A stretch of DNA of 64,000 nucleotides from Bacillota bacterium (GTDB lineage: Bacteria; Bacillota; Clostridia; Acetivibrionales; DSM-1351): NCBI GenBank assembly GCA_023439045.1, contig JAEXOY010000006.1, positions 1-64,000 of the forward strand, in the 5' to 3' direction. The notes below the pieces were generated by a model. The model did not search any database. It was not told the origin of the DNA and saw only the letters and a program-made list of their open reading frames with translations. Both the position numbers and the translations under genes were made by a program. Positions 32,623-42,149 of the stretch are shown piece after piece. Positions within the stretch are counted from its first letter, which is position 1, and each line of letters begins with the position of its first letter.

Positions 32623-33261
32623 GTGAAGTATACTCATATAATATGGGATTGGAATGGTACATTGCTTAATGATATTGACTTAGCAATAGAATGTATGAAT
32701 AATATGCTTAAGAAAAGGAATATGAGACTAATAAATAAGGAGTATTATAAAAATATCGTCAATATTCCGATAATTGAGTACTATAAAGCACTTGGATTTA
32801 ACTTTAGTAAAGAAAAATTTGAAGATTTAGCATGTGAATTTCTCCACGAGTTTGACTCGCGAATATCTGAATGTGCTTTGCATCAATATAGTATAGATGT
32901 TTTAGGACTTTTAAACACAAATGGAGTATCTCAATCCATACTATCAGCGACGGCTAAAGATACACTAGATAAAGCCTTAAAACAATATAATATATTTGAT
33001 TTATTTGATTATGTTATTGGACAGGATAACCATTTGGCTGGAAGTAAGGTTGAAAAGGGAAGAGCATTGATTGAAAAGCTAGGAATTGACTCAAGGAAAG
33101 TACTATTAGTAGGAGATATAACGCATGATTTTGAAGTTGCAGAATCTATAAAATGTGATGCAATTCTAGTATCACATGGACATCATTCTGAAAAACGACT
33201 AAAAACGAAAAATTGTTTGGTTATTAATAGTCTTGAAAAGCTAATGGAATACGTTGTATAA
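32623..33261 (+). CDS. HAD-superfamily phosphatase (phosphoglycolate-phosphatase-like), 212 aa
   Basis: HAD motifs: I WDWNGTLLND, II SILSATAKDT, III Lys in LAGSKVEKGRALIEK, IV LLVGDITHDFEVAES. Cap domain of about 70 residues, so C1-type like Gph/PpaX. GTG 32623 is preferred (AGGAAGG upstream). The open frame extends back to 32476, but that part (MVSHGKNGFSDYKPTYIINT then IADLKPAL) reads like the C-terminal end of another Gph-like HAD, so an older paralogue was fused in front. Its 3' end is duplicated at 35998-36125. Confidence 0.84.
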   Translation: MKYTHIIWDWNGTLLNDIDLAIECMNNMLKKRNMRLINKEYYKNIVNIPIIEYYKALGFNFSKEKFEDLACEFLHEFDSRISECALHQYSIDVLGLLNTNGVSQSILSATAKDTLDKALKQYNIFDLFDYVIGQDNHLAGSKVEKGRALIEKLGIDSRKVLLVGDITHDFEVAESIKCDAILVSHGHHSEKRLKTKNCLVINSLEKLMEYVV

Positions 33262-33303
33262 AAGAATACCTCTCGTGGTGTATATAAAGAATAAAAGAGG
33301 GCT

Positions 33304-33765
33304 GTGGGTATAATAAATGAATATGAAAGAAGACGAAATAAGACGGCTACTGCTTCATGCCATAGCGAGGCTATTGATAAAAATACTATATATAAGCTCT
33401 CAGATATAATTAAAAGAACATTAAAACTTCTAAATGATAATGAAATAACTCTGTATCTTGAAAATAACAGTAGGTTAGACCCTATTTTTTCTACATCAAA
33501 AGAAATGGAAATAGTATTTAACAACAATCCAAATCTTGAATTTCTTCTAGATATTGCTCACATAAACTGCTATGAGCAAATGAAGGAAATGATATTAATA
33601 AAGAGACCCAAAATACTTCATATTGCGGATAAGCGTTTTAACATAATTCACGAGCATTTGCCAATAGGTTATGGTGAAATAAACTTCGAATACATATTCG
33701 ATCAAATACTATGCAATTATGATGGAAAAATAATTTTAGAAATAGTAAAGAAGACTCTTACATAA
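33304..33765 (+). pseudogene. 5'-truncated copy of the TIM-barrel gene at 29857
   Basis: From residue 18 on (SCHSEAIDKNTIYKLSDII) it follows the 29857 protein closely, to ILEIVKKTLT. The first 90 residues are missing and replaced by sequence copied from downstream of the HAD gene (GIINEYERRRNK). It lacks the first barrel strands and is unlikely to be active. In this copy the final strand IILEIVK is intact. Confidence 0.78.
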
Positions 33766-33833
33766 TAAAATCTAAAGATATAATTGAGTCATTGCTGAAT
33801 AAATGATGCGCTGAATAAAGGAGATACATATAG

Positions 33834-34421
33834 ATGAAAATAATTGATTCGTTAGTTGAGCAATCAGGGACTCCTTCGGGCTTTTTGGGAGTCATTATGA
33901 CAAGAATAATGAACGTAATGGATTCTGGATTGAATAATTGGGCTCTAAGACATGTTGAATGCAAGGAGGGAAGGACTTTAGATATTGGGTGTGGAGGCGG
34001 AAAGACACTTCAAATTCTTTCAAAGAAATATCCTAAGTCCAAGTTTTATGGGATTGACTATTCCCAAACCGCAGTTAAAACAGCAATAAAGTTGAATGAA
34101 AAAAGGGTTAAGGAAGGTAATATTATAATCGAAAAAGCTAGTGTTTCTGCAATTCCATATCCTGATAACAATTTTAATTTTATAACAGCAGTAAGAACTC
34201 ATTACTTTTGGCCTGATTTAGCTGCAGATCTTCGTGAAGTATATCGAGTCTTAGCTAAAAATGGGAGTTTAATTATATTAGGTGAAACCTATAAAGTAAC
34301 GTATCACATGAAGAGGTATAATACTCACGAATCACTTATTCAATTACTAAAGGATAATGGTTTTGTTAATATCACGACTAATATAAATAGCAAATGTTTC
34401 TGCTATATAGCTCAAAAATAG
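33834..34421 (+). CDS. SAM-dependent methyltransferase, 195 aa
   Basis: Class I methyltransferase: TLDIGCGGGKTLQILSKKYP (motif I), FYGIDYSQTAVKTA (motif II), ASVSAIPYPDNNFNFITA, REVYRVLAKNGSLIILGE. Opening MKIIDSLVEQSGTPSGFLG recalls clostridial small methyltransferases. AAGGAGATAC precedes ATG 33834. Its first part is also present, with a stop, at about 30613-30686. Substrate unknown. Confidence 0.85.
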   Translation: MKIIDSLVEQSGTPSGFLGVIMTRIMNVMDSGLNNWALRHVECKEGRTLDIGCGGGKTLQILSKKYPKSKFYGIDYSQTAVKTAIKLNEKRVKEGNIIIEKASVSAIPYPDNNFNFITAVRTHYFWPDLAADLREVYRVLAKNGSLIILGETYKVTYHMKRYNTHESLIQLLKDNGFVNITTNINSKCFCYIAQK

Positions 34422-34485
34422 TTTTTAGTATTAGGCATTAGGAATAAATGGTAAAATATTTATTGAGGTGTGTGATAACAGATGA

Positions 34486-34545
34486 AGTGCGTCCTTAGAT
34501 ACAAGTGATAGAAGGTACTTTTAAATAGGGATAGTGAAAATAGGG
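34486..34545 (+). repeat. attC relic (centre only)
   Basis: GTGCGTCCTTAGATACAAGTG then GATAGAAGGTACTTTTAAAT and AGGGATAGTGAAAATAG follow the type A centre (GTGCCGTCTTTGGCTACAAGTG...AGCAGGGATAGTGCAGA), heavily worn. Confidence 0.65.
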
Positions 34546-34557
34546 GTAGTAGAAAGG

Positions 34558-35625
34558 ATGATATTTTTGATAAAGGAAATTGAAAAGATTTATCATGAAT
34601 TCTATGCAAAAGAGCATTTTTCAGGGGCTGGACTAGTAAAAAAGGGTGATAATACAATATTTGCGAAAGCTTATGGATATGCTCATAGAGGGTTTGAAAT
34701 TCAAAATAAGATAGATACAATGTTCGATACAGCTTCTGTTACAAAGCTTTATACTGCCACAGCCATACTTCAATTAGTAGACAAAGGAATATTAAAACTA
34801 GGTGATTTTGTAACTAATATTGTTGATTTATCAGGAACAAAAATTCCTAAGGATGTTACAATATTTCATTTACTAACTCATACATCTGGTATTGCTGATG
34901 ATGCAGATGAGGATGCAGGTGAAAGCTATGAGGATTTATTTATTAATAAGCCTAATTATTCAATAAGGAGTTGTATTGACTTTATTCCCCAATTTGCATT
35001 TAAAGAGCCAAACTTTAAACCAGGTATGGCAGTAAGATATAACAACTGTGCATATGTATTGTTGGGTCTAGTTATAGAAAAGTTAACTGGTATCAGTTAT
35101 AAAGACTACATAACAGAGAACCTATTTAAAAAATGTGGAATGAGTAGGTCAAAGTTCTATGCAAAAGATGAAGCAGATACTGACATGGCAGAAGGATATT
35201 ATGCTATAGAAGATGAAAGTGGACAAATACAAGGCTGGAAGAAAAATATATATTCTTTTCCACCTATAGGTACAGCTGATGGAGGAGCATATTCAAGCGT
35301 TGGTGATATAGATAAATTTATTAGAGCGCTAAATGCTGGAATACTTTTATCTGATAAGATGAGCAAAGAAATAATGAAGCCACAGTTAAAAATTGAACAG
35401 AAATATGAGTGGGGTAAGATTATTAATGGATTTGGATTTCATTTTGTTTATGATAATAATGAAAATCTAATCAGGATATATAAAGATGGCATAAATGCTG
35501 GAGTAGCGGCTATGGTTGCATATTATCCTGAAAAAGATATAACAAATATTGTATTAGGTAATCAGACATGTAATGTATGGGGTCTACATTACATGGTAGA
35601 GCAGGTTATTTTAAGAAATTTTTAA
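34558..35625 (+). CDS. beta-lactamase-fold serine hydrolase, 355 aa
   Basis: Class C/penicillin-binding-like serine hydrolase without signal peptide. SxxK in FDTASVTKLYTATAIL, YxN in VRYNNCAYVLLGLV, and a late HxG-like strand around NAGVAAMVAYYPEKD. The segment HLLTHTSGIADD matches the family. ATG 34558 follows AGAAAGG; a GTG at 34534 is possible but lies in attC-relic sequence. Probably an esterase or peptidase in the cytoplasm rather than a secreted beta-lactamase. Confidence 0.85.
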   Translation: MIFLIKEIEKIYHEFYAKEHFSGAGLVKKGDNTIFAKAYGYAHRGFEIQNKIDTMFDTASVTKLYTATAILQLVDKGILKLGDFVTNIVDLSGTKIPKDVTIFHLLTHTSGIADDADEDAGESYEDLFINKPNYSIRSCIDFIPQFAFKEPNFKPGMAVRYNNCAYVLLGLVIEKLTGISYKDYITENLFKKCGMSRSKFYAKDEADTDMAEGYYAIEDESGQIQGWKKNIYSFPPIGTADGGAYSSVGDIDKFIRALNAGILLSDKMSKEIMKPQLKIEQKYEWGKIINGFGFHFVYDNNENLIRIYKDGINAGVAAMVAYYPEKDITNIVLGNQTCNVWGLHYMVEQVILRNF

Positions 35626-35690
35626 AACATCAAAAATGAGTAGTGTTGCAAGAAATATGTATTGTGCATAATGTAATGTCAGGAGGGACA

Positions 35691-36060
35691 ATGTACCCAA
35701 AATGTATTTTGTTTGATTTAGATGATACTATTATTTCTTTTGAAGGGGCTGCAGAAGTTGCATGGAAGCGATGCTGCAGCTCATTTGTTAATTCCAATAA
35801 AGTTAATTTTAATGATGAAGAATTATTAAATAAGATTAATGAAATTCGAAAGTGGTATTGGAATGACCCAATTAGACATAAAAGAGGAAGGATGAATATG
35901 CTTGCTGCAAGAAGAGAAATTGTACTAATGGCAATGGAGCAGTTAGAATATTCTGATGAGATTAGCTCAATTTCTATGGCTGATAGTTATACTAATATGA
36001 AGAACGACTAAAAACGAAAAATTGTTTGGTTATTAATAGTCTTGAAAAGTTAATGGAATA
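35691..36060 (+). pseudogene. HAD phosphatase with internal deletion
   Basis: ATG 35691 (GGAGGGAC upstream) starts MYPKCILFDLDDTIISFEGA with HAD motif I, and continues to DSYTNMKND where it stops at 36011. The bases after position 35998 are a near copy of the 3' end of the HAD gene at 33196-33261 (ACTAAAAACGAAAAATTG...), in a shifted frame. So a second HAD gene lost its middle and received or kept only a tail. Motifs II-IV are gone. Confidence 0.75.
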
Positions 36061-36125
36061 CGTTGTATAAAAGAACACCTCTGGAGGGGTACATAAGATT
36101 AAAAGAGGGCTGTGGGTATAATAAA
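35998..36125 (+). repeat. duplicate of HAD 3' end and its downstream bases
   Basis: Matches 33190-33312 over about 120 bp (GAAAAGTTAATGGAATACG, AAAGAGGGCTGTGGGTATAA). Probably produced by duplication followed by deletion. Confidence 0.82.
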
Positions 36126-36417
36126 ATCAATCTTTCCACTCATCTATTTGAAAAATGACACATGTATTTGGCTAATAGTTTAACATCAGAGAACTGTGAC
36201 CGCGCAAGGTATGTAGAGGTTTACAGCTATTTGAATAGTGAAAACAGCAGATAGTAAAAGAAGGTGTATATGCTTTAATATTATATTCGCATATACCGCT
36301 TATATATGGTAAAATATTGAATATATAAACTAAATTAGGATAAGTGCTTCAATCAATTGCGAGAATACCACCTGCGAACTGGTAGTATTTATATTTTTAC
36401 TTAAGGAGATATATAAA
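36126..36417 (+). other. intergenic stretch with hairpin and partial repeat B (copy 5)
   Basis: No gene seen. GGTGTATATGC (36263-36273) can pair with GCATATACC (36289-36297). TATATGGTAAAATATTGAAT (36301-36320) is the right half of repeat B, a possible promoter for 36418. CGCGCAAGG near 36201 may be an attC trace, too weak to call. Confidence 0.45.
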
Positions 36418-36936
36418 ATGAATGAATTTACAAAAGCCTTAGTTTCGAAAGAAAGAAGTAACAAAATTCCCAAAGAATATGATTATTTTGGTCAATTCGT
36501 GGGGGAATGGGACTTTGAATGGATAGATAATCATAATACAGATAAAGAAAGACATGTAAAAGGGGAATGGATATTTTCATGGACTTTAGAAGGAACAGCA
36601 ATTCAAGATGTATTTATTTGTCCTTCAAGAGATGTAAGACTTATAAATCCGCAAGCAGACTCTGAATATGGTACTACTATAAGGATATATAATCCCAAAA
36701 AGCAAGCTTGGGATATTTTTTATGGTTGTCGTGGAGAAGCAACTATTTTAATGGCTACAAAAGAGGAGAACACCATTGTATTAACTTGCCTAAATACTGG
36801 TAATGAAGAAGTAAAAATGAAATGGGTATTTTCAGATATTACAGAAACATCATTTCACTGGAGAAACGAAATGTCATCAGATTATGGGAGCACTTGGAAT
36901 GTTTGCGGTGAATTATTTGCAATAAGAAGAACTTGA
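36418..36936 (+). CDS. DUF1579-like protein, 172 aa
   Basis: Beta-rich small protein: GQFVGEWDFEWIDN, KGEWIFSWTLEGTAIQDVFI, TIRIYNPKKQAWDIFY, FHWRNEMSSDYGSTW. This order (GxWd, LEG..iqD, aWdi.y) matches the DUF1579/lipocalin-like group as I recall it. Probably binds a small ligand; no catalytic residue evident. Strong AAGGAGAT before ATG 36418. Confidence 0.72.
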   Translation: MNEFTKALVSKERSNKIPKEYDYFGQFVGEWDFEWIDNHNTDKERHVKGEWIFSWTLEGTAIQDVFICPSRDVRLINPQADSEYGTTIRIYNPKKQAWDIFYGCRGEATILMATKEENTIVLTCLNTGNEEVKMKWVFSDITETSFHWRNEMSSDYGSTWNVCGELFAIRRT

Positions 36937-36981
36937 ATGGAATGTGATACATAGTAAATAACAAAGCTAGGAATAAAAGAT

Positions 36982-38391
36982 ATGAATATAAAAATTTCAA
37001 TATTTTTTTTAATTGCATATTTAATGGTATCAATATTCTCAAGCAAGCTTTTTGCAGAAAAAAATGATATTAATTTTAACACAGGAACCCAATTGTCCCA
37101 AGAACAAAAGCTCTCTGACTTTAAATACATGTACAATATTCTTAAAGAAAATTACCCATTTTTTGGAGTTAACAAAAGGGTCAATAATATAGACTGGCTA
37201 AGTAACAAAGAAACATACATAAACAGGATTAAACAAACAAAGAATGATAAAGATTTTTTCAATACTTTAACAAATATACTCGATGACCTACATAATGCCC
37301 ATACGCATATGTATACTCAAAGTGATTATGATTATTGGAAAAATACTGTTTTAAATTGGGACGGTAGAAATGAGGCGTGGCTTAACCAATTAAATTTTGA
37401 GAAATCTCTCAAAAGGTATTCACAGAATAATACTAATGTAAGCTCAATTATGCAATTTAACAATAACTATCGTAATATTATAGGTTCCACAAAACTTAGC
37501 ACATCACAAAATAATATAGAGATTAGGTTGTTAGATAATGATGTAGCATATCTTTATATAAAAGGATTTGATATAAATGATATTGACAAAGATTATGCAA
37601 CTTTGACTAACTTTTTTAACAACATAAAAGAATATAAGAAACTCGTTATCGATATTAGAGGTAATGGTGGGGGATTTGACAAGTACTGGCAAGATAATAT
37701 AGTTAAACAGTTATCGAGTAAACCATTATATGACAAGAGTTACTTTGTATTTAAGGGGAGTACCTTTGAGGAACCATTTATTAAAGATAATTTTGGATTC
37801 GGATATGATTCTATGTTGAATATAGATAATATTATAAATGAAAAATTACCTCTATTACCGTCAGAAATAAGTGATTACTTCAAATATTATTTTAAATTTG
37901 AAAATATTATTCAACCACAAAATTCAATAGGTTTTAAGGGTAATATTTATTTGCTTGTAGATAAGAATGTATTTTCTTCTGCAGAATCCTTTGCTATTTT
38001 TTGCAAGGATACAGGATTTGCAACACTTGTTGGAGAAACTACAGGGGGAGATGGCATTGTTGGGTCAATTCCATGCTGCGCTCTGCCAAACAGCGGGTTC
38101 ATATTTGGATTTTCTATGACGATGGGATTAACATCAGATGGTAGCTGTAATGCAGAAATGAAAACAACTCCAGACATCTATGTTAGTAATAAATGGTACT
38201 TAAATTTATTTAAGGATAGTTCTATTGAATTTGTTTTATCTGGGAAAGTACAATATTTTGGGTTGCACGATTTTGTTAAAATATTAATTTGCATACTGGT
38301 AATTTCTGCAATAATATTAACTAAAATTTTTATTCGTAAAAAGAAAAAAGAGAAAAATAGTAAAAAGGTTATTTATAATTTAAATAAATGA
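36982..38391 (+). CDS. secreted S41-family (C-terminal-processing) peptidase, 469 aa
   Basis: Signal peptide residues 1-25 (IFFLIAYLMVSIFSSKLFA). A cap helix region precedes the catalytic core: KLVIDIRGNGGGFDKYW, IYLLVDKNVFSSAESFAIFC with the likely nucleophile Ser, and LVGETTGGDGIVGSIPC. A C-terminal membrane helix (about 430-452, ILICILVISAIILT) and basic tail suggest anchoring. No clear PDZ. Extracellular serine protease of the tricorn/CtpA type. AGGAA upstream of ATG 36982 is weak. Confidence 0.85.
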   Translation: MNIKISIFFLIAYLMVSIFSSKLFAEKNDINFNTGTQLSQEQKLSDFKYMYNILKENYPFFGVNKRVNNIDWLSNKETYINRIKQTKNDKDFFNTLTNILDDLHNAHTHMYTQSDYDYWKNTVLNWDGRNEAWLNQLNFEKSLKRYSQNNTNVSSIMQFNNNYRNIIGSTKLSTSQNNIEIRLLDNDVAYLYIKGFDINDIDKDYATLTNFFNNIKEYKKLVIDIRGNGGGFDKYWQDNIVKQLSSKPLYDKSYFVFKGSTFEEPFIKDNFGFGYDSMLNIDNIINEKLPLLPSEISDYFKYYFKFENIIQPQNSIGFKGNIYLLVDKNVFSSAESFAIFCKDTGFATLVGETTGGDGIVGSIPCCALPNSGFIFGFSMTMGLTSDGSCNAEMKTTPDIYVSNKWYLNLFKDSSIEFVLSGKVQYFGLHDFVKILICILVISAIILTKIFIRKKKKEKNSKKVIYNLNK

Positions 38392-38436
38392 TGTTTGTAG
38401 AGAGTTATATCGGAATTTAATTTGGAGGACAATTTA

Positions 38437-39021
38437 ATGAATGAAAAAATACGATGCTCCTGGGCAGGGAATAACCCTATATACATAGACTATCATGATA
38501 ATGAATGGGGACGGCCTGTACATGATGATAAGAAACTGTTTGAAATGCTTATTTTAGAAGGTATGCAGGCGGGGCTTACATGGGTTACCGTACTGAATAA
38601 AAGGGAAGCGTTTAGAGTAGCTTTTGATGGGTTTGACCCTAATAAGGTAGCCCTTTATTGCGATACAAAAATTCAGGAGCTTATGGCAAATGAAGGTATA
38701 ATAAGAAATCGCCTTAAAATTTCATCTGCTGTAACCAATGCTAAGGCATTTTTAAGTATTATTGATGAGTACGGTAGTTTTGACAAATTTATATGGGGAT
38801 ATGTAAATTATAAGCCTATTATAAATCACTGGGAAAAACATGAAGATTTACCAGCAAACACACCGCTTTCTGATAAGATAAGCAAAGACTTAAAAAAATT
38901 GGGCTTTAAGTTTGTTGGATCAACAATAATTTATGCATTCATGCAAGCAATAGGTATGGTTAATGATCATATTACTGAGTGTTTTGTATATAAGGATATA
39001 TTGAAGGAGACATCAAGGTGA
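38437..39021 (+). CDS. tag: DNA-3-methyladenine glycosylase I
   Basis: Tag removes 3-methyladenine from alkylated DNA (base excision repair). Seen: RCSWAGNNPIYIDYHDNEWG with the zinc ligands Cys and His, EMLILEGMQAGLTWVTVLNK, NRLKISSAVTNAKAF, HWE, and the C-terminal zinc pair in NDHITECFVY. 194 aa, the usual size. ATG 38437 after TTTGGAGGAC; the frame start at 38422 is rejected. A core-type repair enzyme, here carried among accessory cargo. Confidence 0.92.
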   Translation: MNEKIRCSWAGNNPIYIDYHDNEWGRPVHDDKKLFEMLILEGMQAGLTWVTVLNKREAFRVAFDGFDPNKVALYCDTKIQELMANEGIIRNRLKISSAVTNAKAFLSIIDEYGSFDKFIWGYVNYKPIINHWEKHEDLPANTPLSDKISKDLKKLGFKFVGSTIIYAFMQAIGMVNDHITECFVYKDILKETSR

Positions 39022-39157
39022 AGCGACTATGTTTATTGTGGTGGATTGCTGTGGGTAACACAGAGTAAGAACGGTCAGGATATTTACTATACGCCAAACG
39101 GAGTTGCTGTTTATTAAAGATAATTATCTAAAAGAGCTAAATAAAAAGGAGCGATAA

Positions 39158-39315
39158 AATTAAAGTAAGTCTAATCTTAACTCGATTTTATGTGAATGAT
39201 TTGGATAGTGCTATTGAGTTTTATGAGAAGCTTCTTGAAAAATAGGCTCTTATGCCATTGCCAGTAAGTTGGGGTTTGTTTAATGGGTTCTCACAATATT
39301 TATATATTGGATAAT
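39158..39315 (+). pseudogene. VOC-domain protein remnant
   Basis: Frame reads IKVSLILTRFYVNDLDSAIE, FYEKLLEK, stop, then ALMPLPVSWGLFNGFSQYLY. This is the first half of a glyoxalase-like domain with an in-frame TAG and no clear start (AAAAGGAGCG present upstream). Another fragment (LLWVTQSKNGQDIYYTPNG) lies at about 39040-39115. Confidence 0.6.
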
Positions 39316-39368
39316 GTATAAGAAGTAAGAGTAATATTAAGTTAACACATCATATATGGAGGATTAAT

Positions 39369-40079
39369 ATGAAAAAGATTTTGTTGTTAGTGGTAATAGT
39401 ATGTATAGCATTTGGTTTGACTAGCTGTTATTCATCAAAAGATAATGAAGTCACAAGTGATATTAGCACAAGTACAATGAATGTAAATCAAAGCAATAGT
39501 AGCATTGAAGGCGATAATAACAAGATACATATTAAATCTGATTCTGTGACATTATCTGATAATACCTACAAAGATAGAGTTATCAGATTAAAGTTAGTAG
39601 AAGGTGATTATTATGAGGATTGGAATCCAGGCCCTATTATGGGGACTATTTGGAAAGGTAAGTTTTATATTGATGTTCTTGACACAAGCGGTAATCTACT
39701 GGCTACAACCAAGTTGGAGACTATTCATCCAAGTGAAGACATGATATTTACATCACCCTTTCAGATTCAATTTAACGATTACAATAATGATGGCGACGTT
39801 GATTTTACACTTGGACAGTATTCGTCTAGTAATGGGTACGACTATAAACTTTATACAATTCCTAAAGACAACTCCATTCAAGAACTTGTTATAAAAGATT
39901 ATCCGAATATTTTTATAAGTAATAGAACAGGGCAGTACTCAACTATGCTTAATAAAGTTGATAACACGACTTTTACTATTGAGTATTATGACAATTCAAA
40001 GGGAACATTTGAAGATTCTTTTAAATGGGACGGTGCTAGTTTTATTAAAATTAGTACAAAAGAAGTTAAAAAGAATTGA
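39369..40079 (+). CDS. lipoprotein with calcium-dockerin-like acidic loop, 236 aa
   Basis: Lipobox FGLTSCYSS near residue 20. After a Ser/Asn-rich linker the protein is beta-rich. IQFNDYNNDGDVDFTLGQY (about 136-154) is a calcium-binding-like loop as in FG-GAP/VCBS repeats. Likely a surface lipoprotein of unknown role. TGGAGGATT precedes ATG 39369. Similar style to the 57900 lipoprotein. Confidence 0.78.
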   Translation: MKKILLLVVIVCIAFGLTSCYSSKDNEVTSDISTSTMNVNQSNSSIEGDNNKIHIKSDSVTLSDNTYKDRVIRLKLVEGDYYEDWNPGPIMGTIWKGKFYIDVLDTSGNLLATTKLETIHPSEDMIFTSPFQIQFNDYNNDGDVDFTLGQYSSSNGYDYKLYTIPKDNSIQELVIKDYPNIFISNRTGQYSTMLNKVDNTTFTIEYYDNSKGTFEDSFKWDGASFIKISTKEVKKN

Positions 40080-40098
40080 TTATTTAGAGGGTAAATAA

Positions 40099-41025
40099 AT
40101 GAATGATAATAGATTTGACAATTTTGCAAAAGACTTAAAAAAAGGACAAATACAAGCATGTGTAATAATGCAAAACGACAATATAATATTTGATTATTAT
40201 AGAAATAGAAAAGCAGAAGATAATCTGCACCCTATACATTCATGCACCAAAAGTGTTGTATCTATGTTGGTGGGTATATGTTTAAGAGATGGATTAATAT
40301 CAGATATTGATACGCCTATCATTGATTATCTAAGTGCTTACTCAAAATGTTTTGACGATGTTAAGAGAAGCATCACTATCCGGCACTTATTAACTATGAC
40401 ACCCGGGTTTAATTGGCCTGAATTTGGTGAATGGAACTGTGGTTCACCCATGGAATATAGCAAGGATATCGTTAGATTTGTTCTTGAAAGAGATTTGTCA
40501 GAAGAAGTTGGAACGAAGATGAACTATAATTCTGGCTGTTCTAATTTGCTCAGTTATATTATCCAGACTGTTTCTGGTATGAAATTGAGTGAATATGCTA
40601 GTGCAAATTTGTTCACTCCCTTAGGCATAAATGATTATATATGGCATGAAAAACAGGGAATAAGCTTGGGGGCAAACGGGCTTAAAATGAAAGCTGCGGA
40701 CATGTTAAAGCTTGGAGGCTTATACTTACATAATGGCAAACTGAACAATAGAGCTATAATTCCTGAAAACTGGATAGAAGAATCAACAAAGCCCCGTTTT
40801 CTAACTTATGTAGATATTGGATCGTACGGTTATCATTGGTGGACATCATCCCTAAAAACCAAAGAAAATGAAGAGGTACATTACTATTTTGCGCTGGGTT
40901 TATTCGGTCAATATATTATTGTTATACCTCAACATCAAATGGTGGCGGTATTTGTTAGCGAAAACTATGGGGACAGCCTAAAACCCATGATTTATTTCCG
41001 TAATAATATTGGTGATATACTATAG
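40099..41025 (+). CDS. beta-lactamase-fold serine hydrolase, 308 aa
   Basis: SxxK in HSCTKSVVSMLVG, YxS in NYNSGCSNLLSYI, LTMTPGFNWPEFGEW, and late YFALGLFGQYIIVIPQH in place of the KTG strand. Cytoplasmic, no signal. Class C/esterase EstB-like. GAGGGT precedes ATG 40099, 20 bases after the lipoprotein, so probably co-transcribed with it. Distinct from the 34558 enzyme. Confidence 0.86.
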   Translation: MNDNRFDNFAKDLKKGQIQACVIMQNDNIIFDYYRNRKAEDNLHPIHSCTKSVVSMLVGICLRDGLISDIDTPIIDYLSAYSKCFDDVKRSITIRHLLTMTPGFNWPEFGEWNCGSPMEYSKDIVRFVLERDLSEEVGTKMNYNSGCSNLLSYIIQTVSGMKLSEYASANLFTPLGINDYIWHEKQGISLGANGLKMKAADMLKLGGLYLHNGKLNNRAIIPENWIEESTKPRFLTYVDIGSYGYHWWTSSLKTKENEEVHYYFALGLFGQYIIVIPQHQMVAVFVSENYGDSLKPMIYFRNNIGDIL

Positions 41026-41187
41026 AGTATTTATATTGTAGCGGACGTATATTGTTGTTATCTGCTATTAATAGGGAGGTTGTGGAAGTGCTCTTGCAAA
41101 GTGATTGTAGTAATCCAAATTAAATGATGCAGGTGCAACATTTGATTTAAGAAAAAATCGTACCTATATTATAGATTGGAGTAAATT

Positions 41188-41928
41188 ATGAATAAAGAAA
41201 TTGAAAGCTTATTAATTCAGAATGGAGCGTCCATGGTGGGATTTGCACGAATTGAGGATTTATACAGTTTCCAAGATGATAATGAGCCTCAGAGTGCTGA
41301 TTCAACAAAAGAGCAAATAGTAATACCTAAATATAAGATAGGGATTGCTATAGGACTGAAATATCCTAAAAATGTCATAAGTAATATTTCAAATTATCCG
41401 ACTATAGAATACTATAATCATTATCATCAGCTCAATGAAAAGCTAAATGAGTTAGCTATATTATGTGCTGAATACATAAACAAAAAAGGATATAATGCTT
41501 ACGCACAGACGACTTGGGCAATAGCTGAATATGGCGTATTTCGTACTGTTATGCCGCACAAGACAGTTGCAGTAAACGCTGGACTTGGTTGGATAGGGAA
41601 AAGTGCACTGTTTGTTACAGAAGAATATGGTTCAGCAATTAAAATTACATCAGTATTGACAGATGCTCCGCTAACGTATAATGAATCCTTGCAAGAATCT
41701 AAATGTGGTGAATGTATGTTATGTACAAATGCATGCCCAGGAAAGGCGATTTCAGGAAAGAACTGGAGCGAAAAACTAGATAGAGACGAGTACTTTGATG
41801 CAATGGCATGTAGAGTGAAAGCAAGAGAATTATCGTTAAAGCATTTGAACAAACAAATAACACTTTGTGGCAAATGCATAGAAGTATGTCCGTTTACAAG
41901 GAAGTATTTAGCTGTTGTAGGTGAGTAG
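41188..41928 (+). CDS. epoxyqueuosine-reductase-like iron-sulfur protein, 246 aa
   Basis: QueG-like group: two [4Fe-4S] sites in KCGECMLCTNACPGKAI and CGKCIEVCPFTRKYL, with the N-terminal ADP/B12-type region (MVGFARIEDL, PHKTVAVNAGLGWIGKSALFVT). Shorter than true QueG (about 350 aa) and lacking its HEAT domain, so probably a related reductase, not QueG itself. ATG 41188 has GGAGT upstream. A decayed relative of its C-terminal cluster is at 53382. Confidence 0.82.
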   Translation: MNKEIESLLIQNGASMVGFARIEDLYSFQDDNEPQSADSTKEQIVIPKYKIGIAIGLKYPKNVISNISNYPTIEYYNHYHQLNEKLNELAILCAEYINKKGYNAYAQTTWAIAEYGVFRTVMPHKTVAVNAGLGWIGKSALFVTEEYGSAIKITSVLTDAPLTYNESLQESKCGECMLCTNACPGKAISGKNWSEKLDRDEYFDAMACRVKARELSLKHLNKQITLCGKCIEVCPFTRKYLAVVGE

Positions 41929-41951
41929 TGCGAAGTGGAGAAGTGACTAAG

Positions 41952-42059
41952 GGAACACTGAAGGACTTTATAAAAAATGATGTAGAATATGCTCTAGTAT
42001 TAAAAGAAAAAATATGCTTTGTTACCAGCAATAATTCTCTCACGGAGTTCATTAGTTAA
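41952..42059 (+). pseudogene. gene fragment of unknown family
   Basis: A 35-codon frame ending TAA 42057-42059 contains LKDFIKNDVEYALVLKEKIC and TSNNSLTEFIS. It may be a start-less DUF1893-like piece (weak recollection). No ribosome binding site. Confidence 0.3.
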
Positions 42060-42149
42060 TCTAAAAAGGTCAACTTAACAAAACTTGTACATATGATGCA
42101 AAGCACCTAGCCTATAAATTAGATAGAATATCTAATGACGGAGGAAATT

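Noticed and set aside
36190..36210. attC relic at CGCGCAAGG
   Set aside because: Only nine bases resemble the type A arm; chance cannot be excluded.
40099..41025. Genuine antibiotic-resistance beta-lactamase
   Set aside because: No signal peptide and no KTG motif; SxxK and YxS fit esterase-like members. The same holds for 34558.
41188..41928. True QueG
   Set aside because: About 100 residues shorter and without the C-terminal HEAT-like domain, so kept as QueG-like only.
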